A stretch of 63,748 nt of DNA from Rhizobiales bacterium CCH3-A5 (GCA_001556025.1 LSIB01000046.1:1-63748), one strand, 5' to 3'; numbered from the stretch's first letter, positions 35,201 to 46,751 are shown. Numbers and translations: made by a program. Notes: a model not told the origin generated them from the sequence alone.

Positions 35201-36857
35201 GATCAACACCTCGAGCGGCATCACGATCGCCCAAGGCGCGACGCTCGGCGGCACCGGCGGGACGCCGACGCTGACCGTGCAGGGCACGATCTCGCCAGGC
35301 AATTCGGTCGGCGTGCTCAACATCAATGGCGGGCTGACGCTGGCCTCGACCGCGACGACCGTGATCGAGATCGAGGGCGCGACCGCCGACCGGATCAACG
35401 TCACCGGCAATGCGACGCTGGCCGGCACGCTGCAGCTCGTGGCGGCGGGCGGGACTTACGCCTTCGCCACGCCCTACACCATCCTGACCACGACCGGCAC
35501 GCGCACCGGAACCTTCGCCACCATCACGACCGTCGGCTCGTTTGGCGTCGGCGTCACCTCGGCGGTGAGCTATGGCGCGCAGAACGTGCAGGTCACGCTG
35601 ACGGCAGCCCCGCTGGTCATCGCGCCGGCCGCGACGACGACGGCCAACACCGTGCTCGCCCAGCAGACCCCGGTGCTCGGCCTGACCCAGACCCGCAACA
35701 TCACCGCCGTCGCCTCGGCGCTCGACCGCGCCCTGTTCTCGGGCTCCGATCTGTCGTCGCTGTTCAATGTCTACAACCAGCCGACGCGCGAGGCGCTGGC
35801 GGCGGCGGTCAACACGCTCTCGGGCGAGGTTCACACCGCGACCACGGCGGCGGGCCTGCGCGCATCGGACCAGTTCCTGCGCGTCATGCTCGATCCCTTC
35901 GCAATCGGCCGCGACGGCAGCCTCGTCGGCGTCTCGGGCTATTCCGGCTTCACCGCCGATCTGCCCGGCCGCAAGGGCCCGGTCTCCGCGCCCGCGCCCG
36001 TCCGCTTCGAGCCGACCTTCCATGTCTGGGGCGCGAGCTTCGGCCAGATCGACCGGACGCGCGGCGACGCCATCGGGGCCGGTTCGGCCACGCGCGAGAT
36101 CAAGGACGTCAACATCGCGGTCGGCGCGGATTACCGCATCGCGCCGGGCTCGGTCATCGGCTTTGCTTTGTCGGGCGGCCAGTCGCGCGCCGAACTCGGC
36201 CGCAATCTTGGAACGAACAACGCCGACATCTTCCAGCTCGGCCTCTATGGCGCGACCAGGATCGGCAAGCTCAACCTCGCCGCCTCGCTGTCCTATGCCG
36301 CGATGCAGGTCGATACCCGCCGCAACGTGCCAGCGCTTGGGCTCAACGCGACCGCCGACTACAGCGCCCATGTCTGGGGCGGGCGGCTGCAGGCGGCCTA
36401 CGACCTGTTCAGCGCCGGGGGGTTCACCGTCTCGCCGATCGGGGCGCTGCAGATCCAGAGCGTCCACACGCCCAACTTCCGCGAAATCAACAGCGCGACC
36501 GGCGCCGCAGCCGGCGTCACCGGCCGCTCGCACACCAACACGGCGCTGCGCTCCGAGCTCGGTCTCAGGGTCACCAGCCTGACCACGTTGGGCGGCCGCA
36601 AGGTGACGCTGTTCACCGAGATCGCCTGGGCGCATTACTACCAGCGCGACATCACGTTTGCGGCCAGCCTCACCGGCATCGCCAACACGAACTTCGTGAT
36701 CGAGGGCGCAAAGTCCAACCGCGACGCGGCCCTGTTCAGCGCCGGCGCCGACATCCAGCTCACGCCGAACCTGACGCTGGGCGGCCGCTTCGACGCCTCG
36801 GCGTCTGGCAACACACGCAGCTACGCCGGCACCGGCGCGCTCAGGGCGAGCTTCTGA
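31875..36857 (+). CDS. Autotransporter with PATR repeats (right-arm copy), N-terminus missing
   Basis: Mirror of 26892..31874. The first repeat lies near nt 32660-32760, further ones near 33890, 34220, 34800 and 35100, and the barrel runs from about 36003 to the C-terminal Phe at 36857. The frame is open upstream to an ATG at 31497, but those 126 codons are antisense of this same gene. Confidence 0.85.
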   Translation, partial: GATGGAGGAGNGQPFRFGGGVGGAGGAGGATAGANGADGVTVDNGSGYSNGGGGGGGAHGGVGATLPGSAVVGGSGGAGGGGGNGGGGGAGGWGFVYTGGSSATVSQTITGGAGGNGGRVTNFPFQGASYSSGAGGSGGVGLAIDGTGPTSLTINAAVTGGNGGAKGTVPCCNLDPNPHGAGGAGITGQNLAITLNSTVSGGLSGDGATRANAVTFTGGTNSLTFGAGGSLVGGIDVTGALTFNQSTNLTVANVISGSGSITKQGVNTLTLTGANTYAGITTISAGALNIRDASGLGATSAGTVVAAGAALEFQHVSGQFLAIGREALTLNGTGINGGGALRAISGTIAHEGAITLASASSIKVDAGSLTLDGAIALAGHQLTLGGAGAINVNYQISGTGAVTVDGATVKFRELNYYSGSTTLNSGQLNLEGVGRLGLNANPLTVNGGTLTFYGNAANPPNTVSNYTVGSLSGTGGTITGLSSGQLKVLTIDGATTTTYAGSLSGNLQAEFKGGGTTTLTGAVSVTDAVIVSGTGTRVNFGAATGGVLNQTITSQIAVGTGATIAFSHDDTASISHQISGAGSLIKLGTGLLTLNNLQGFTGAINVNAGTLSLGSGVTLASSTTVTVLPGAYFAYGSNVQVVQLTGANLGTSDLVVDSATNETFTGALTGARKLEKKSDGTLTLSGVLDYTGLTTVSGGTLELTNDGNTLTGGIVVNGRLVIGASGAAGGANNTITTTGSVVSFANGVNSATPININSNDTQLEVLAGASATQSGVISETAGPRGFEKIGAGTLRLAANNTYSGVTTISAGTLIAGNSFTAITPTAALGNNSATNIVRLNGGTLQIDNQAATFARPLQITALNGTLDNVADLTLNGATTFTGTLTKTGAGKLTLNGTGTGAGGLIFNSAGTLEIGNSAALGTGTLRFQSGGATLSPGVTSVSLSNAVVVDAATSLSAATGRSLTLSGAISGAGSLRVVNSGTVNLSGANTFTGGVTLAFGTLGVGSNTALGTGQLSFQQSTTLRALGNVTLANAIQLQPCACGGGVNQIIDTNGNTLTLNGVISGQAVGIEQTPYGLTKNGSGTLVLNATNTYRGATVVNAGTLVVNGSINTSSGITIAQGATLGGTGGTPTLTVQGTISPGNSVGVLNINGGLTLASTATTVIEIEGATADRINVTGNATLAGTLQLVAAGGTYAFATPYTILTTTGTRTGTFATITTVGSFGVGVTSAVSYGAQNVQVTLTAAPLVIAPAATTTANTVLAQQTPVLGLTQTRNITAVASALDRALFSGSDLSSLFNVYNQPTREALAAAVNTLSGEVHTATTAAGLRASDQFLRVMLDPFAIGRDGSLVGVSGYSGFTADLPGRKGPVSAPAPVRFEPTFHVWGASFGQIDRTRGDAIGAGSATREIKDVNIAVGADYRIAPGSVIGFALSGGQSRAELGRNLGTNNADIFQLGLYGATRIGKLNLAASLSYAAMQVDTRRNVPALGLNATADYSAHVWGGRLQAAYDLFSAGGFTVSPIGALQIQSVHTPNFREINSATGAAAGVTGRSHTNTALRSELGLRVTSLTTLGGRKVTLFTEIAWAHYYQRDITFAASLTGIANTNFVIEGAKSNRDAALFSAGADIQLTPNLTLGGRFDASASGNTRSYAGTGALRASF

Positions 36858-36866
36858 GCAGCGGTC

Positions 36867-38447
36867 TCAGCGGCTGCCCATTGCCATCGCGACCTTTTCG
36901 CGGCGGCGCTCCATCGAGGAGGGGATGCGCAGGGATTCGCGGTATTTCGCGACCGTGCGCCGCGCGATGTCGATGCCGCTCGCCTTCAGCTTCGCCACGA
37001 TCGCATCGTCGGAGAGCACGTCGGTCGGCGTCTCCTCGTCGATCATCTGCTTGATGCGGAAACGCACGGCCTCGGCCGAATGCGCCTCGCCATAACCGGT
37101 CGCCGAGATCGCGGCCGAGAAGAAGTACTTCATCTCGAACACGCCACGCGAGCAGGTCAGGTATTTGTTCGAGGTCACGCGCGAGACCGTCGATTCATGC
37201 ATGCCGATGGCGTCGGCGACCGTCTTGAGATTGAGCGGGCGCAAGTGCTCGACACCATGGGCGAAGAAGCCGTCCTGCTGGCGCACGATCTCGCTGGCGA
37301 CCTTCAGGATGGTGCGGGCGCGCTGCTCCAGCGAGCGGGTCAGCCAGTTGGCGGTCTGCAGGCATTCGGCGATGAAGGCGCGGTCCTCGTCCTTCACGGC
37401 CGCCTTGGAGACCTTGGCGTGGTAGGTCTGGTTGACCAGCACGCGCGGCAGTGTGTCGGGGTTGAGATCGACCAGCCAGGAGCCGTCGGGCGCGGCGCGG
37501 ATGAAGACGTCGGGCACCACGGTCTCGGCGGTCGAGCCGCCAAAACCCCGGCCGGGCTTGGGGTCGAGCCGGCGGATCTCGGCGACCATGTCGGCGATGT
37601 CCTCGTCATCGACGCCGCAGATGCGCTTCAGGGCCGCGAAATCGCGCTTGGCGACGAGATGGAGATTGGCGACGAGACACTGCATCGCCGGGTCGAAGCG
37701 GTCGCGGTCGCGCAGCTGGATCGAGAGACATTCGCAGACGTCTCGCGCGGCGACGCCCGAGGGGTCGAAGCCCTGCACGATCTTCAGCACGCCCTCGATG
37801 CGGGCGATCGAAATGCCCAGCCGCTCCGCCATCTCCGGTATCGGCTCGCCGAGATAGCCGGAATCATCGACCGCATCGATCAGATGGCTGCCGATGATGC
37901 GGTCGGCCGGATCGCTGACGGCGAGGTCGAGCTGGGCGGAGAGATGGTCGCGCAGCGAGGCCTCCGCCGTGAGACCGCTCTCGAACCCGTCCGGGCTGTC
38001 CTCGAAGGAGCCGCCCGCACCGCCATAGGCCCCGCCGATGATGGGAAGCGAGTCCGCGCCGCGCGTGTCTAGGCGGGCGACGCTGGGCTGCTCGCTCTGG
38101 AAGACGTTGTCGAGCCCGGTGCCGAGCCGGTTCTCCATGCCCTCCTGCGAATTCAGGCTCTCGGAGCGGGCAAAGCTCTCGGCATCGGCGGCATGACGGT
38201 CGGAATGGGCGAATTCGCCATTGAGCTGGATTGGAAACTCGCCCGGCTCGTCGCGCTCCAGCAGCGGATTGCGTTCGAGTTCGCCCTCGACGAAATGCTG
38301 CAATTCGAGATGAGACAATTGCAGGAGCTTGATCGCCTGCAGCAATTGCGGCGTCATGACCAGGGACTGCCCCTGGCGCAGCTCCATGCGCGGCATCATC
38401 GCCATTGCGCTCGCAATCCCTTCCATGCCAGCGCGCCATTTCGGCAC
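36867..38447 (-). CDS. rpoN: RNA polymerase sigma-54 factor (right-arm copy)
   Basis: Exact mirror of 25302..26882. It keeps region I, the HTH and the ARRTVAKYRE RpoN box. GTG start at 38447 or ATG at 38426. Confidence 0.94.
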   Translation of the reverse strand: MPKWRAGMEGIASAMAMMPRMELRQGQSLVMTPQLLQAIKLLQLSHLELQHFVEGELERNPLLERDEPGEFPIQLNGEFAHSDRHAADAESFARSESLNSQEGMENRLGTGLDNVFQSEQPSVARLDTRGADSLPIIGGAYGGAGGSFEDSPDGFESGLTAEASLRDHLSAQLDLAVSDPADRIIGSHLIDAVDDSGYLGEPIPEMAERLGISIARIEGVLKIVQGFDPSGVAARDVCECLSIQLRDRDRFDPAMQCLVANLHLVAKRDFAALKRICGVDDEDIADMVAEIRRLDPKPGRGFGGSTAETVVPDVFIRAAPDGSWLVDLNPDTLPRVLVNQTYHAKVSKAAVKDEDRAFIAECLQTANWLTRSLEQRARTILKVASEIVRQQDGFFAHGVEHLRPLNLKTVADAIGMHESTVSRVTSNKYLTCSRGVFEMKYFFSAAISATGYGEAHSAEAVRFRIKQMIDEETPTDVLSDDAIVAKLKASGIDIARRTVAKYRESLRIPSSMERRREKVAMAMGSR

Positions 38448-38581
38448 GCTTCTTGCCTGTTGAGGGGAGCCTAGACCCGGACGAGCGGCTCGGCAATGCC
38501 CTTGGCGCGTCTTTGGGCCGAGAAGTTAATGCACTGCAACATGATGTCGCGGGATGAGGCCTGTCGGCCTGCAAGCGACGG

Positions 38582-39472
<891 letters not shown>

Positions 39473-39537
39473 GAGAAACGTGCAATCGGCGGAACGGAAA
39501 CGACGACGGCGGCGGCGGGAGCCGCGCCGGGGCGCGT

Positions 39538-40284
39538 TCAGTTGGTCGGCGGAGCGGCGGGGCGCGCGGCCGCGGGCCGGGCAGGCGCGCCGGCAGCCGG
39601 TGTTCCGGGCTTGGTCTCCGAGTTCGGCACGAAGAACCCCTGGACGCGGCCGCCCCGCGTGGTCTCGACATTGGCGACGCCGGTGACGGTGTTGTAGGTC
39701 AGCTTCTCGCCGCGCGTGATGTTGGGGCCGTCGTTCAGCGCGACATTGCCGGTCATGATGACGACGTTGTTGGCCCGGTCGAAGACGGCGTTGTCGGAGG
39801 TCGCGGCCTGCGTCTTGGAGACGACCGTGACCGGCCCGGTGCATTCGATCCGCTTGATAGAGGAATCGTTTGACTGCCCGCCGGCGGCGGGCGCCGCGGC
39901 GGGAGCTGTGGCCCGCGCCGCGCCCGCGCCGCCCGGCCCGCCGCTGCGGCCCTCGTAGAACACGGTCATCACCGAGCAGCGCACCGTGGTCTCGCCCTGC
40001 ACCGCGACGACCTTACCCGTGAAGACGGCCTTGTTCTCCTTGTCCAGCACGTCGAGCTTGTCGGCGTCGATCTTGATCGGCTCCTTGCTGTCGCCGCCGA
40101 GGCCGCCGAGCGGCGAATTCTGGCCGCGGCCGCGGCCTGCCTGCGCAGGGGCGGCCGGAGCGGCCTGCGCCACGACCGCCTTGCCCTGCTGCGCGAAGGC
40201 CGGTGTCGCGATGGGCGAACCCGCGCCGGCCACCATCAGGGCGAGCCCCGCGGCGAGAATCGGATGGCTCAAGGCAAGCTGCAT
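39538..40284 (-). CDS. lptA: LPS transport protein LptA (right-arm copy)
   Basis: Exact mirror of 23465..24211: signal peptide, OstA-type domain and Ala/Pro-rich insert. The alternative TTG start is at 40296. Confidence 0.86.
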   Translation of the reverse strand: MQLALSHPILAAGLALMVAGAGSPIATPAFAQQGKAVVAQAAPAAPAQAGRGRGQNSPLGGLGGDSKEPIKIDADKLDVLDKENKAVFTGKVVAVQGETTVRCSVMTVFYEGRSGGPGGAGAARATAPAAAPAAGGQSNDSSIKRIECTGPVTVVSKTQAATSDNAVFDRANNVVIMTGNVALNDGPNITRGEKLTYNTVTGVANVETTRGGRVQGFFVPNSETKPGTPAAGAPARPAAARPAAPPTN

Positions 40285-40292
40285 GTCGCGTC

Positions 40293-41072
40293 TCAATTCG
40301 GTTGTGCGGGCGGCGACGCCGCGCCGCCCGGCGCAGGCGCAACCTCGACCCGCCGCAGAAGTTCCAGATCGGGCTTGCTGCCCTCGCGCTCGGGGCCGGC
40401 GAGCGTCCCCTTGGGAGCATTCTCGATGACCGCGCGCACGCGTCCATCAAACGCGATCAATGCGCCATTGTCCTTCACGTCGAGTGAATCGGCATCGACC
40501 GTGGTCGTGCCGAGATTGACCCTGACCGGCTGCTTCGAGACCACGGTGCCGGCCTTGAAGTCGATATCGGCGTTCTGCATGCGGATGTCGTAGCCGGTTT
40601 CGGTGCGGACCCTGACATCGTCGATCAGTTTCAGCTTCTCGGCCTGGGTGTTGAACAGCCCGGTCTTCGCGTTGACAGTGACCCAGCCCTCGCGCTCCAT
40701 CTGCAGGCGCGCCGTCAGCGTCACCAGCTCGACCTCTGTGGGATTGCGGATGTCCTGCAGCGCGGCCTCCGCATTGACCTCATAGGGCCGGTTGTCCTTG
40801 CGGTAGCCCGAGAGGCGCGGCGTCTCCATCCTGACCTTGCCGTTCTGGATGCCGACCGCGCCGCCGGAAAGCCCCGGCAATGCGCGCAGCGGGCTCAGGA
40901 ACGGCGTCACGACCAGGCCGAGCACCGCAACCACGGCGCCGAGCGGGATCGCGAGCCGCAGGAAGCGCACCACGAGCGTATGCCGTCGCGCCGATCTGAA
41001 CACCGCCTGACGCGGGTTCTGACGGCCGGTTGGTGCGGGGACCCAATGGTCCGATGTCATCGCCAAAGTCAT
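40293..41072 (-). CDS. lptC: LPS export protein LptC (right-arm copy)
   Basis: Exact mirror of 22677..23456; a single membrane helix then a periplasmic LptC domain. Confidence 0.86.
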   Translation of the reverse strand: MTLAMTSDHWVPAPTGRQNPRQAVFRSARRHTLVVRFLRLAIPLGAVVAVLGLVVTPFLSPLRALPGLSGGAVGIQNGKVRMETPRLSGYRKDNRPYEVNAEAALQDIRNPTEVELVTLTARLQMEREGWVTVNAKTGLFNTQAEKLKLIDDVRVRTETGYDIRMQNADIDFKAGTVVSKQPVRVNLGTTTVDADSLDVKDNGALIAFDGRVRAVIENAPKGTLAGPEREGSKPDLELLRRVEVAPAPGGAASPPAQPN

Positions 41073-41250
41073 GCCCCGCGAAATGGCAGCCGCTGACGGC
41101 TTTTTCGTGTCGGCGGCGCGCCGGTCTCGCGGATGCGAGAGACGGGCCCGTGGCTCAAACTGACGCTACGAGACGTGGAATTTGTCAATAACCAGACCGG
41201 GATTTGGGGAACGGCAGCCCGGATTTCGCGCAAGACTTGTCGCGACCGGG

Positions 41251-41865
41251 TCAAGTATGCGCGAAGATGTCGGTCTCAGGCCAGCCGGCGAGATCGAGTT
41301 CGGCGCGATAGGGCAGGAAGTCGAAGCTCGCGGCGGCAAGATGCGAGCGGTTCTCGCGCGCCAGCAGGGTGGTCAAGCGCGCGTGCAGCGCATGCAGATG
41401 CAGCACGTCCGACGCCGCATAGGCGAGTTGCGCCTCGCTCAACGTCTCAGCGCCCCAGTCCGAGGATTGCTGCTGCTTCGAGAGTTCGATGCCGAGCAGT
41501 TCGCGGACCAGATCCTTCAGGCCATGGCGGTCGGTGTAGGTGCGGGTCAGCTTCGAGGCGATCTTGGTGCAGAACACCGGCCCGGTGACGACGCCGAAAG
41601 CGTGCTGCAGCACGGCGATGTCGAAGCGGGCGAAATGGAACAGCTTCAGCACCGCAGGGTCGGCGAGCAGCCTGATCAGGTTGACCGGCTGGCTGGCGCC
41701 TTTCGTGATCTGCACGACATCGGCCGAACCGTCTCCCCGTGAGAGCTGCACCACGCAGAGCCGGTCGCGATGCGGGTTCAAGCCGAGCGTCTCGGTGTCG
41801 ATCGCGACGACGGGACCGAGGTCGAGATCGTCCGGCAGGTCGCCGCGATGCAGGCGGATCGTCAT
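41251..41865 (-). CDS. rnd: Ribonuclease D-like exonuclease (right-arm copy)
   Basis: Exact mirror of 21884..22498; DEDDy residues intact, no HRDC domain. Confidence 0.86.
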   Translation of the reverse strand: MTIRLHRGDLPDDLDLGPVVAIDTETLGLNPHRDRLCVVQLSRGDGSADVVQITKGASQPVNLIRLLADPAVLKLFHFARFDIAVLQHAFGVVTGPVFCTKIASKLTRTYTDRHGLKDLVRELLGIELSKQQQSSDWGAETLSEAQLAYAASDVLHLHALHARLTTLLARENRSHLAAASFDFLPYRAELDLAGWPETDIFAHT

Positions 41866-42078
41866 GGCGGACACCTCTTTCACAACCGATGCGGACAGCG
41901 ATGCGGCGCGCTGTTCGGACCCCGATCGCATATGGCCCGACCCGCAGCTAACGGCGCGGCGGCGGGCGTTCAAGCGTTTTCTCGGGACAGCCCCTCCCCA
42001 CCGACGTTAACCTTTTCTTCACCATAAGCTTCAAGCTGGCGCGGGAGCATGCCACAAGGGCTGACCGGAGCCTGATGC

Positions 42079-42507
42079 ATGTCGCTCGTTCGCCTGTTCA
42101 CCGCCATTGAGGGCCGCATCGGCCTCGCGCCGTTCTGGCTCGGCAGCGTTGCGGTCGCGCTTGTTCTGCTGCTGGTCGAGCGGGCGGCTCAGCATCTCGT
42201 GCCATTCGACGCCAACAGGGTCGTCGCCTTCGCGAACGCATTCGCGCTGTTTCCTCTGGCGGCGCTCGCCGCCAAGCGCGCCGTCGATCGCGGCAGCGCG
42301 CCCGTCTTCGGCATCCTGCTGGTCTGCGCGATCGTGCTGCCGGGCGAACTGAAGCCGGCGCTGTCGAGCGCTTGGGCGCCGTCGCTGGACACGATCTCGC
42401 TGATCGCCTGGATCGTCGCGCTGGTCGACCTCGGCCTGATGCCGGGCGCACGCACGGATGACGAGGCGGTTGCGGACACGCCCGTCGATGCTAAACCGGC
42501 GGGATGA
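42079..42507 (+). CDS. DUF805-like membrane protein (right-arm copy)
   Basis: Exact mirror of 21242..21670; overlaps the dapE copy by four bases. Confidence 0.68.
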   Translation: MSLVRLFTAIEGRIGLAPFWLGSVAVALVLLLVERAAQHLVPFDANRVVAFANAFALFPLAALAAKRAVDRGSAPVFGILLVCAIVLPGELKPALSSAWAPSLDTISLIAWIVALVDLGLMPGARTDDEAVADTPVDAKPAG

Positions 42508-43694
42508 GCCAGACTCCTCCGTTCGACCCCACCGACCCCGTCGCCCTCGCCCAGGCCCTGATCCGCTGCCCGTCCGTGACGCCCGAGGAAGGCGGCGCGC
42601 TGGCGCTGCTTGAGCGCGTTCTGACGGATGCGGGCTACGCGGTCCATCGCCCGGTCTTCAGTGAGCCCGGTACGGCGGAGGTCGAGAACCTCTATGCCCG
42701 CATCGGAACCGAAAGCCCTGTTTTCGTCATCGCCGGCCATACCGACGTGGTGCCGGTGGGAGACGTCGCCGCCTGGACGCGCGACCCGTTCTCCGGCGAG
42801 ATCGCGGAGGGGGCGCTGCATGGGCGCGGCGCCTGCGACATGAAGGGCGGGCTGGCGGCCATGGTCGCGGCAGCGCTGCGCTATCGCCGCGACAACCCCG
42901 ACGCGCCGGGCTCGATCGCCTTTCTGGTGACCGGCGACGAGGAAGGCCCGGCCGTCAACGGCACGGTCAAGCTGCTCGACTGGGCGCAGGCGCGCGGCGA
43001 GCGCTTCGACCATTGCCTGCTCGGCGAGCCGACCAATCCGGCCACGATGAGCGACATGATCAAGATCGGCCGGCGCGGCTCACTGACCGGCAGGCTCACC
43101 GTCAACGGCAGGCAGGGCCATGTCGGCTACCCCCATCTCGCCGACAACCCGATCCGGGGCATGGTCCGGCTGCTGGCGGCGCTGGATGCTGCGCCGCTCG
43201 ACGCCGGCACCGTGCATTTCGACCCGAGCAATCTCGAGGTGACGACGCTCGATGTCGGCAACCCTGCGACCAATGTCGTGCCGGCGCAGGCGAAAGCCGT
43301 GTTCAACATCCGCTTCAACGATGTCTGGACGCCACAGACGCTGGCCGCCGAGATCGAGCGCCGGCTCCATGAGGCCGCCGGGAACACGGTGCGCTACGAA
43401 ATCGCGTTCCAGCCGACCAATGCCGTCGCCTTCCTGACGCAGCCAGGGCCGTTCGTCGCGATGGTGGCCGACGCCGTCGAGGCGCAGACCGGCAAGCGGC
43501 CGGCGCTTTCGACCACTGGCGGCACCTCGGATGCGCGCTTCATCAAGAGCTATTGTCCGGTCGTCGAATACGGCCCGGTCGGCAAGACGATGCATCAGGT
43601 GAACGAAGAGGTGGCGGTCGCCGATCTCGTCGCGCTGGAGGCGATCACGCACCGGCTGCTGACGACCTATTTCGCCGCCGCGACGCAGGCTTGA
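42504..43694 (+). CDS. dapE: Succinyl-diaminopimelate desuccinylase (right-arm copy)
   Basis: Exact mirror of 20055..21245, with all M20 metal ligands (His79, Asp81, Asp112, Glu146/147). Confidence 0.93.
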   Translation: MSQTPPFDPTDPVALAQALIRCPSVTPEEGGALALLERVLTDAGYAVHRPVFSEPGTAEVENLYARIGTESPVFVIAGHTDVVPVGDVAAWTRDPFSGEIAEGALHGRGACDMKGGLAAMVAAALRYRRDNPDAPGSIAFLVTGDEEGPAVNGTVKLLDWAQARGERFDHCLLGEPTNPATMSDMIKIGRRGSLTGRLTVNGRQGHVGYPHLADNPIRGMVRLLAALDAAPLDAGTVHFDPSNLEVTTLDVGNPATNVVPAQAKAVFNIRFNDVWTPQTLAAEIERRLHEAAGNTVRYEIAFQPTNAVAFLTQPGPFVAMVADAVEAQTGKRPALSTTGGTSDARFIKSYCPVVEYGPVGKTMHQVNEEVAVADLVALEAITHRLLTTYFAAATQA

Positions 43695-43746
43695 CGCGAC
43701 GGCACGCGCCTTCCTAACCTTCAGACGAAGGTCTTACGTCGTTTGG

Positions 43747-44391
43747 ATGATCCGCATCGAGATGCGGCAACCCATGCGGCGGGGACAGGCTGGGGCGCAG
43801 GCGATGCTGTTGGCGGCCGATGCGGTGACCCGTTGCCTGCGCGGAACCTGGCGGCTGATGTCGGCCGGCCCGACCGCGCTGCCCGAACTCGACCTCTCCC
43901 GGCAGGGCCTGAGCCGCTCCTGCCTCGCCATGGTTCTGACGGCGCCGGCGCTGGTCGCCGTCCTCGCCGCCGAGAACGCGGTAGCTGGGCTCTCCAACGC
44001 CGCCGGCCTGTTCCAGTCGCCGCCGCTGGCGATGGCGGTGCTCGCCTCCCAGATCGCCGCCTTCATCATGGTCCCGATGCTGATCGCGGGGCTGGCCCCG
44101 CATCTGCTGCGAACGCCCGCCTTTGCGGCTTTCGTCATCGCCTGGAACTGGACCGAGGTGCTCTGCGCCAACCTGCTCGCCGTGCCGGCGCTGGTCCATG
44201 CGATCGGCTGGTCGACGCCGGAACTCGCGATCGCGCAATGGCTCGCCTTCGCCGCGATCGTTGCGAAACTGCGCTATGCGGCGGCTGTGGCGACGCTCGG
44301 GCCGCAGCGCGACGTGGCGCTGCTCGTGGTAACCGCGAGCTTTCTGGCGCAGGCCGGCGTGACTCGGCTGCTGGGGCTGTGGGGGTTCTAG
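43747..44391 (+). CDS. Uncharacterised multi-pass membrane protein (right-arm copy)
   Basis: Exact mirror of 19358..20002; hydrophobic, no recognised domain, downstream of dapE. Confidence 0.63.
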   Translation: MIRIEMRQPMRRGQAGAQAMLLAADAVTRCLRGTWRLMSAGPTALPELDLSRQGLSRSCLAMVLTAPALVAVLAAENAVAGLSNAAGLFQSPPLAMAVLASQIAAFIMVPMLIAGLAPHLLRTPAFAAFVIAWNWTEVLCANLLAVPALVHAIGWSTPELAIAQWLAFAAIVAKLRYAAAVATLGPQRDVALLVVTASFLAQAGVTRLLGLWGF

Positions 44392-44392
44392 C

Positions 44393-45130
44393 TCAGTAAT
44401 CCACGCCCGCCAGATACAGCCCACAGGGCGGAGCCAGCGCCGCGCATTGCGAGCGATCGCGCGACGCCAGAACTTTGCCGACCTTCACCTCCGGCCAGCG
44501 CCCTGCGCCCACCATCTTCAGGCAGCCGACCATGGAGCGGACCTGATGGTGCAGGAAGGAGCGGGCATGGACATAGGCCACGATCTCCTCGCCCTCGCGC
44601 CTGACGTCGAAGCGGTCGAGCGTGCGCATCGGGCTGTTAGCCTGGCATTCGGCGGCGCGGAACGCTGTGAAGTCGTGATGGCCGAGCAGAGCCTTGGCGG
44701 CGCGGTCCATCGCCTCGTGGTCGAGTTTGACGGGCACATGCCAGAGCCGGTTCAGGTCGAGCGCGGGCTGGGCGCGCCGGTCGATGATGCGGTAGATGTA
44801 GTGGCGGCGTTTCGCCGAGATGCGGGCGTCGAAATCGTCGGATACCGCTTCCGCGCTGACGACGGCGACGGGAACGCGTTTCAGCCTCGCATTGCTGGCG
44901 TCGCGCACAACGTCGGTGCGCCAGTCCCTGTCGAGATCGACATGGGCGACCTGATGGGTGGCATGGACGCCGGCATCGGTGCGCCCGGCGCAATGCAGCC
45001 GGACGGGATGGCCGCAGAAACCCTCGATCGAATCCTCGACGCTCTGCTGCACCGAGGGACCGTTGAGCTGGCGCTGCCAGCCGGAGAACGGCGTGCCGTC
45101 ATATTCGATGACGAGCTTGTAGCGCGGCAT
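44393..45130 (-). CDS. truA: tRNA pseudouridine(38-40) synthase (right-arm copy)
   Basis: Exact mirror of 18619..19356; catalytic Asp52 in GRTDAGVHA, start overlapping the fmt stop. Confidence 0.92.
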   Translation of the reverse strand: MPRYKLVIEYDGTPFSGWQRQLNGPSVQQSVEDSIEGFCGHPVRLHCAGRTDAGVHATHQVAHVDLDRDWRTDVVRDASNARLKRVPVAVVSAEAVSDDFDARISAKRRHYIYRIIDRRAQPALDLNRLWHVPVKLDHEAMDRAAKALLGHHDFTAFRAAECQANSPMRTLDRFDVRREGEEIVAYVHARSFLHHQVRSMVGCLKMVGAGRWPEVKVGKVLASRDRSQCAALAPPCGLYLAGVDY

Positions 45131-46059
45131 CAGATCTTGCTGCCGGGCGTCAGTTTCGTGCCGCGCAGAAACTCCGCTCCGCTCATCGGCTTGCCGCCGG
45201 CGCGCTGGACTTGGCAGAGCCTGACCGCACCCTCGGCGCAGGCGATCGTGCCCTCGCCGTCGAGCAGCGTGCCGGGCTCGGCCGCGCCTCCGGCCAGCGC
45301 CGTGCGCAGGACCTTCAGCCGCTCGCGCCCCTTGCCGAGATCGATTTCGGCGAAGGCGCCGGGAAAGGGCGAGAGCCCGCGCGCGAGATCGTGGACCTGG
45401 CTCGCTGGCCGGGCCCAGTTCAGCCGGCCCTCGGCATTGGTCAGCTTGGCGGCGTAGGTGACGCCCTCCTCCGGCTGCGGCGTGAAGCGCAAGGCCCCGC
45501 GGCCAAGCGCGGCGAGCGCCCGCGTCATCATATCCGCGCCCAAGGGCGCGAGCGTGTCGTGCAGTTCGCCCGCCGTCATGTCCGGGCCGATGGCGATGCT
45601 CTCGACCATGCCGACCGGGCCAGTGTCGAGCCCGGCTTCCATCTTCATGACGCAGACGCCGCTCTGCGCATCGCCCGCCATCACCGCCCGCTGGATCGGC
45701 GCGGCCCCGCGCCAGCGCGGCAGCAGCGAGGCATGCAGATTGAGGCAACCAAGCTCCGGCAGATCGAGGATGCTCTGGGGCAGGATCATGCCATAGGCGA
45801 CGACGACGGCGACATCGGCCTGATGAGCGGCGAAGGTCTCGGCTGCGTCCGGCGTCCGCAGCGTCTTCGGCGTCAGCACGGGGATGCCGAAGCGCTCGGC
45901 AGCGCGCTGGACCGGCGATGGCTTCAGTTCCAGCCCGCGCCCCGCCTGCGCCGGCGCACGTGTATAGCAGGCCACGACCTCATGCCCATGACCAACGACC
46001 TCGCTTAGCGTCGGCACGGCGAAATCGGGCGTGCCCATGAAGACGATGCGCAGGGTCAT
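45130..46059 (-). CDS. fmt: Methionyl-tRNA formyltransferase (right-arm copy)
   Basis: Exact mirror of 17690..18619; Asn107, His109 and Asp145 present. Confidence 0.93.
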   Translation of the reverse strand: MTLRIVFMGTPDFAVPTLSEVVGHGHEVVACYTRAPAQAGRGLELKPSPVQRAAERFGIPVLTPKTLRTPDAAETFAAHQADVAVVVAYGMILPQSILDLPELGCLNLHASLLPRWRGAAPIQRAVMAGDAQSGVCVMKMEAGLDTGPVGMVESIAIGPDMTAGELHDTLAPLGADMMTRALAALGRGALRFTPQPEEGVTYAAKLTNAEGRLNWARPASQVHDLARGLSPFPGAFAEIDLGKGRERLKVLRTALAGGAAEPGTLLDGEGTIACAEGAVRLCQVQRAGGKPMSGAEFLRGTKLTPGSKI

Positions 46060-46094
46060 GAGATGATCGTCATCCGTCGCTTGAACGCCCCGCA

Positions 46095-46122
46095 GTCATT
46101 GCGAGCGCAGCGAAGCAATGAC
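46095..46122. repeat. Short intergenic palindrome (right-arm copy)
   Basis: Mirror of the GTCATTGC/GCAATGAC element at 17627..17654, between the fmt and def copies. Confidence 0.58.
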
Positions 46123-46141
46123 GCATGAGCCACTGACACGC

Positions 46142-46678
46142 TCAAGCCGCGCTGTCCCGCTTGGCCTGCTTGGCGAAGCGCTTGGTCACGCGCTCGCGCT
46201 TCAGCCGCGAGAGATGGTCGATGAAGAGCACGCCGTTGAGATGATCGATCTCGTGCTGGAGGCAGGTGGCGAGGATGCCGTCGGCCTCGATCTCCCGCGT
46301 CGTTTCGTCGAGGTCCATGTAACGCACCCTGATCGACGCTGGCCTGTCGACCTCCTCGTAATATTCCGGGATCGAGAGGCAGCCTTCCTCATGGGTGTTC
46401 AGCTCGTCGGACGACCAGATAATCTCGGGATTGATGAAGACCTGCGGATCTTTAGGCGTCGGCTCCTCGCCCTCGGGCGCCGGCTTGGCGAGGTCGATGG
46501 TCACGACGCGGCTCGGCACGCCGATCTGGATCGCGGCGAGCCCGATGCCGGGCGCGTCGTACATGGTGTCGAACATGTCCGCGACGAGTTTCCTGATCTC
46601 GGGCGTGATCGCGGTCACGGGCGCGGAGACCTGGCGCAGCACGGAGTCGGGCAGGATGACGAGCGGACGGATGGCCAT
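46142..46678 (-). CDS. def: Peptide deformylase (right-arm copy)
   Basis: Exact mirror of 17071..17607; [14 protein letters not shown] and HEIDH motifs intact. Confidence 0.93.
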   Translation of the reverse strand: MAIRPLVILPDSVLRQVSAPVTAITPEIRKLVADMFDTMYDAPGIGLAAIQIGVPSRVVTIDLAKPAPEGEEPTPKDPQVFINPEIIWSSDELNTHEEGCLSIPEYYEEVDRPASIRVRYMDLDETTREIEADGILATCLQHEIDHLNGVLFIDHLSRLKRERVTKRFAKQAKRDSAA

Positions 46679-46734
46679 GGGGGGCTCTGCACGGGAATGT
46701 CGAAGACGAAGCCGCGACATAAGCCGTTGTGGGC

Positions 46735-46751
46735 GAACGGTCAAACCGTTC
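46735..46751. promoter_or_regulatory. Palindrome between def and rmuC (right-arm copy)
   Basis: Mirror of the 7+3+7 inverted repeat at 16998..17014. Confidence 0.33.
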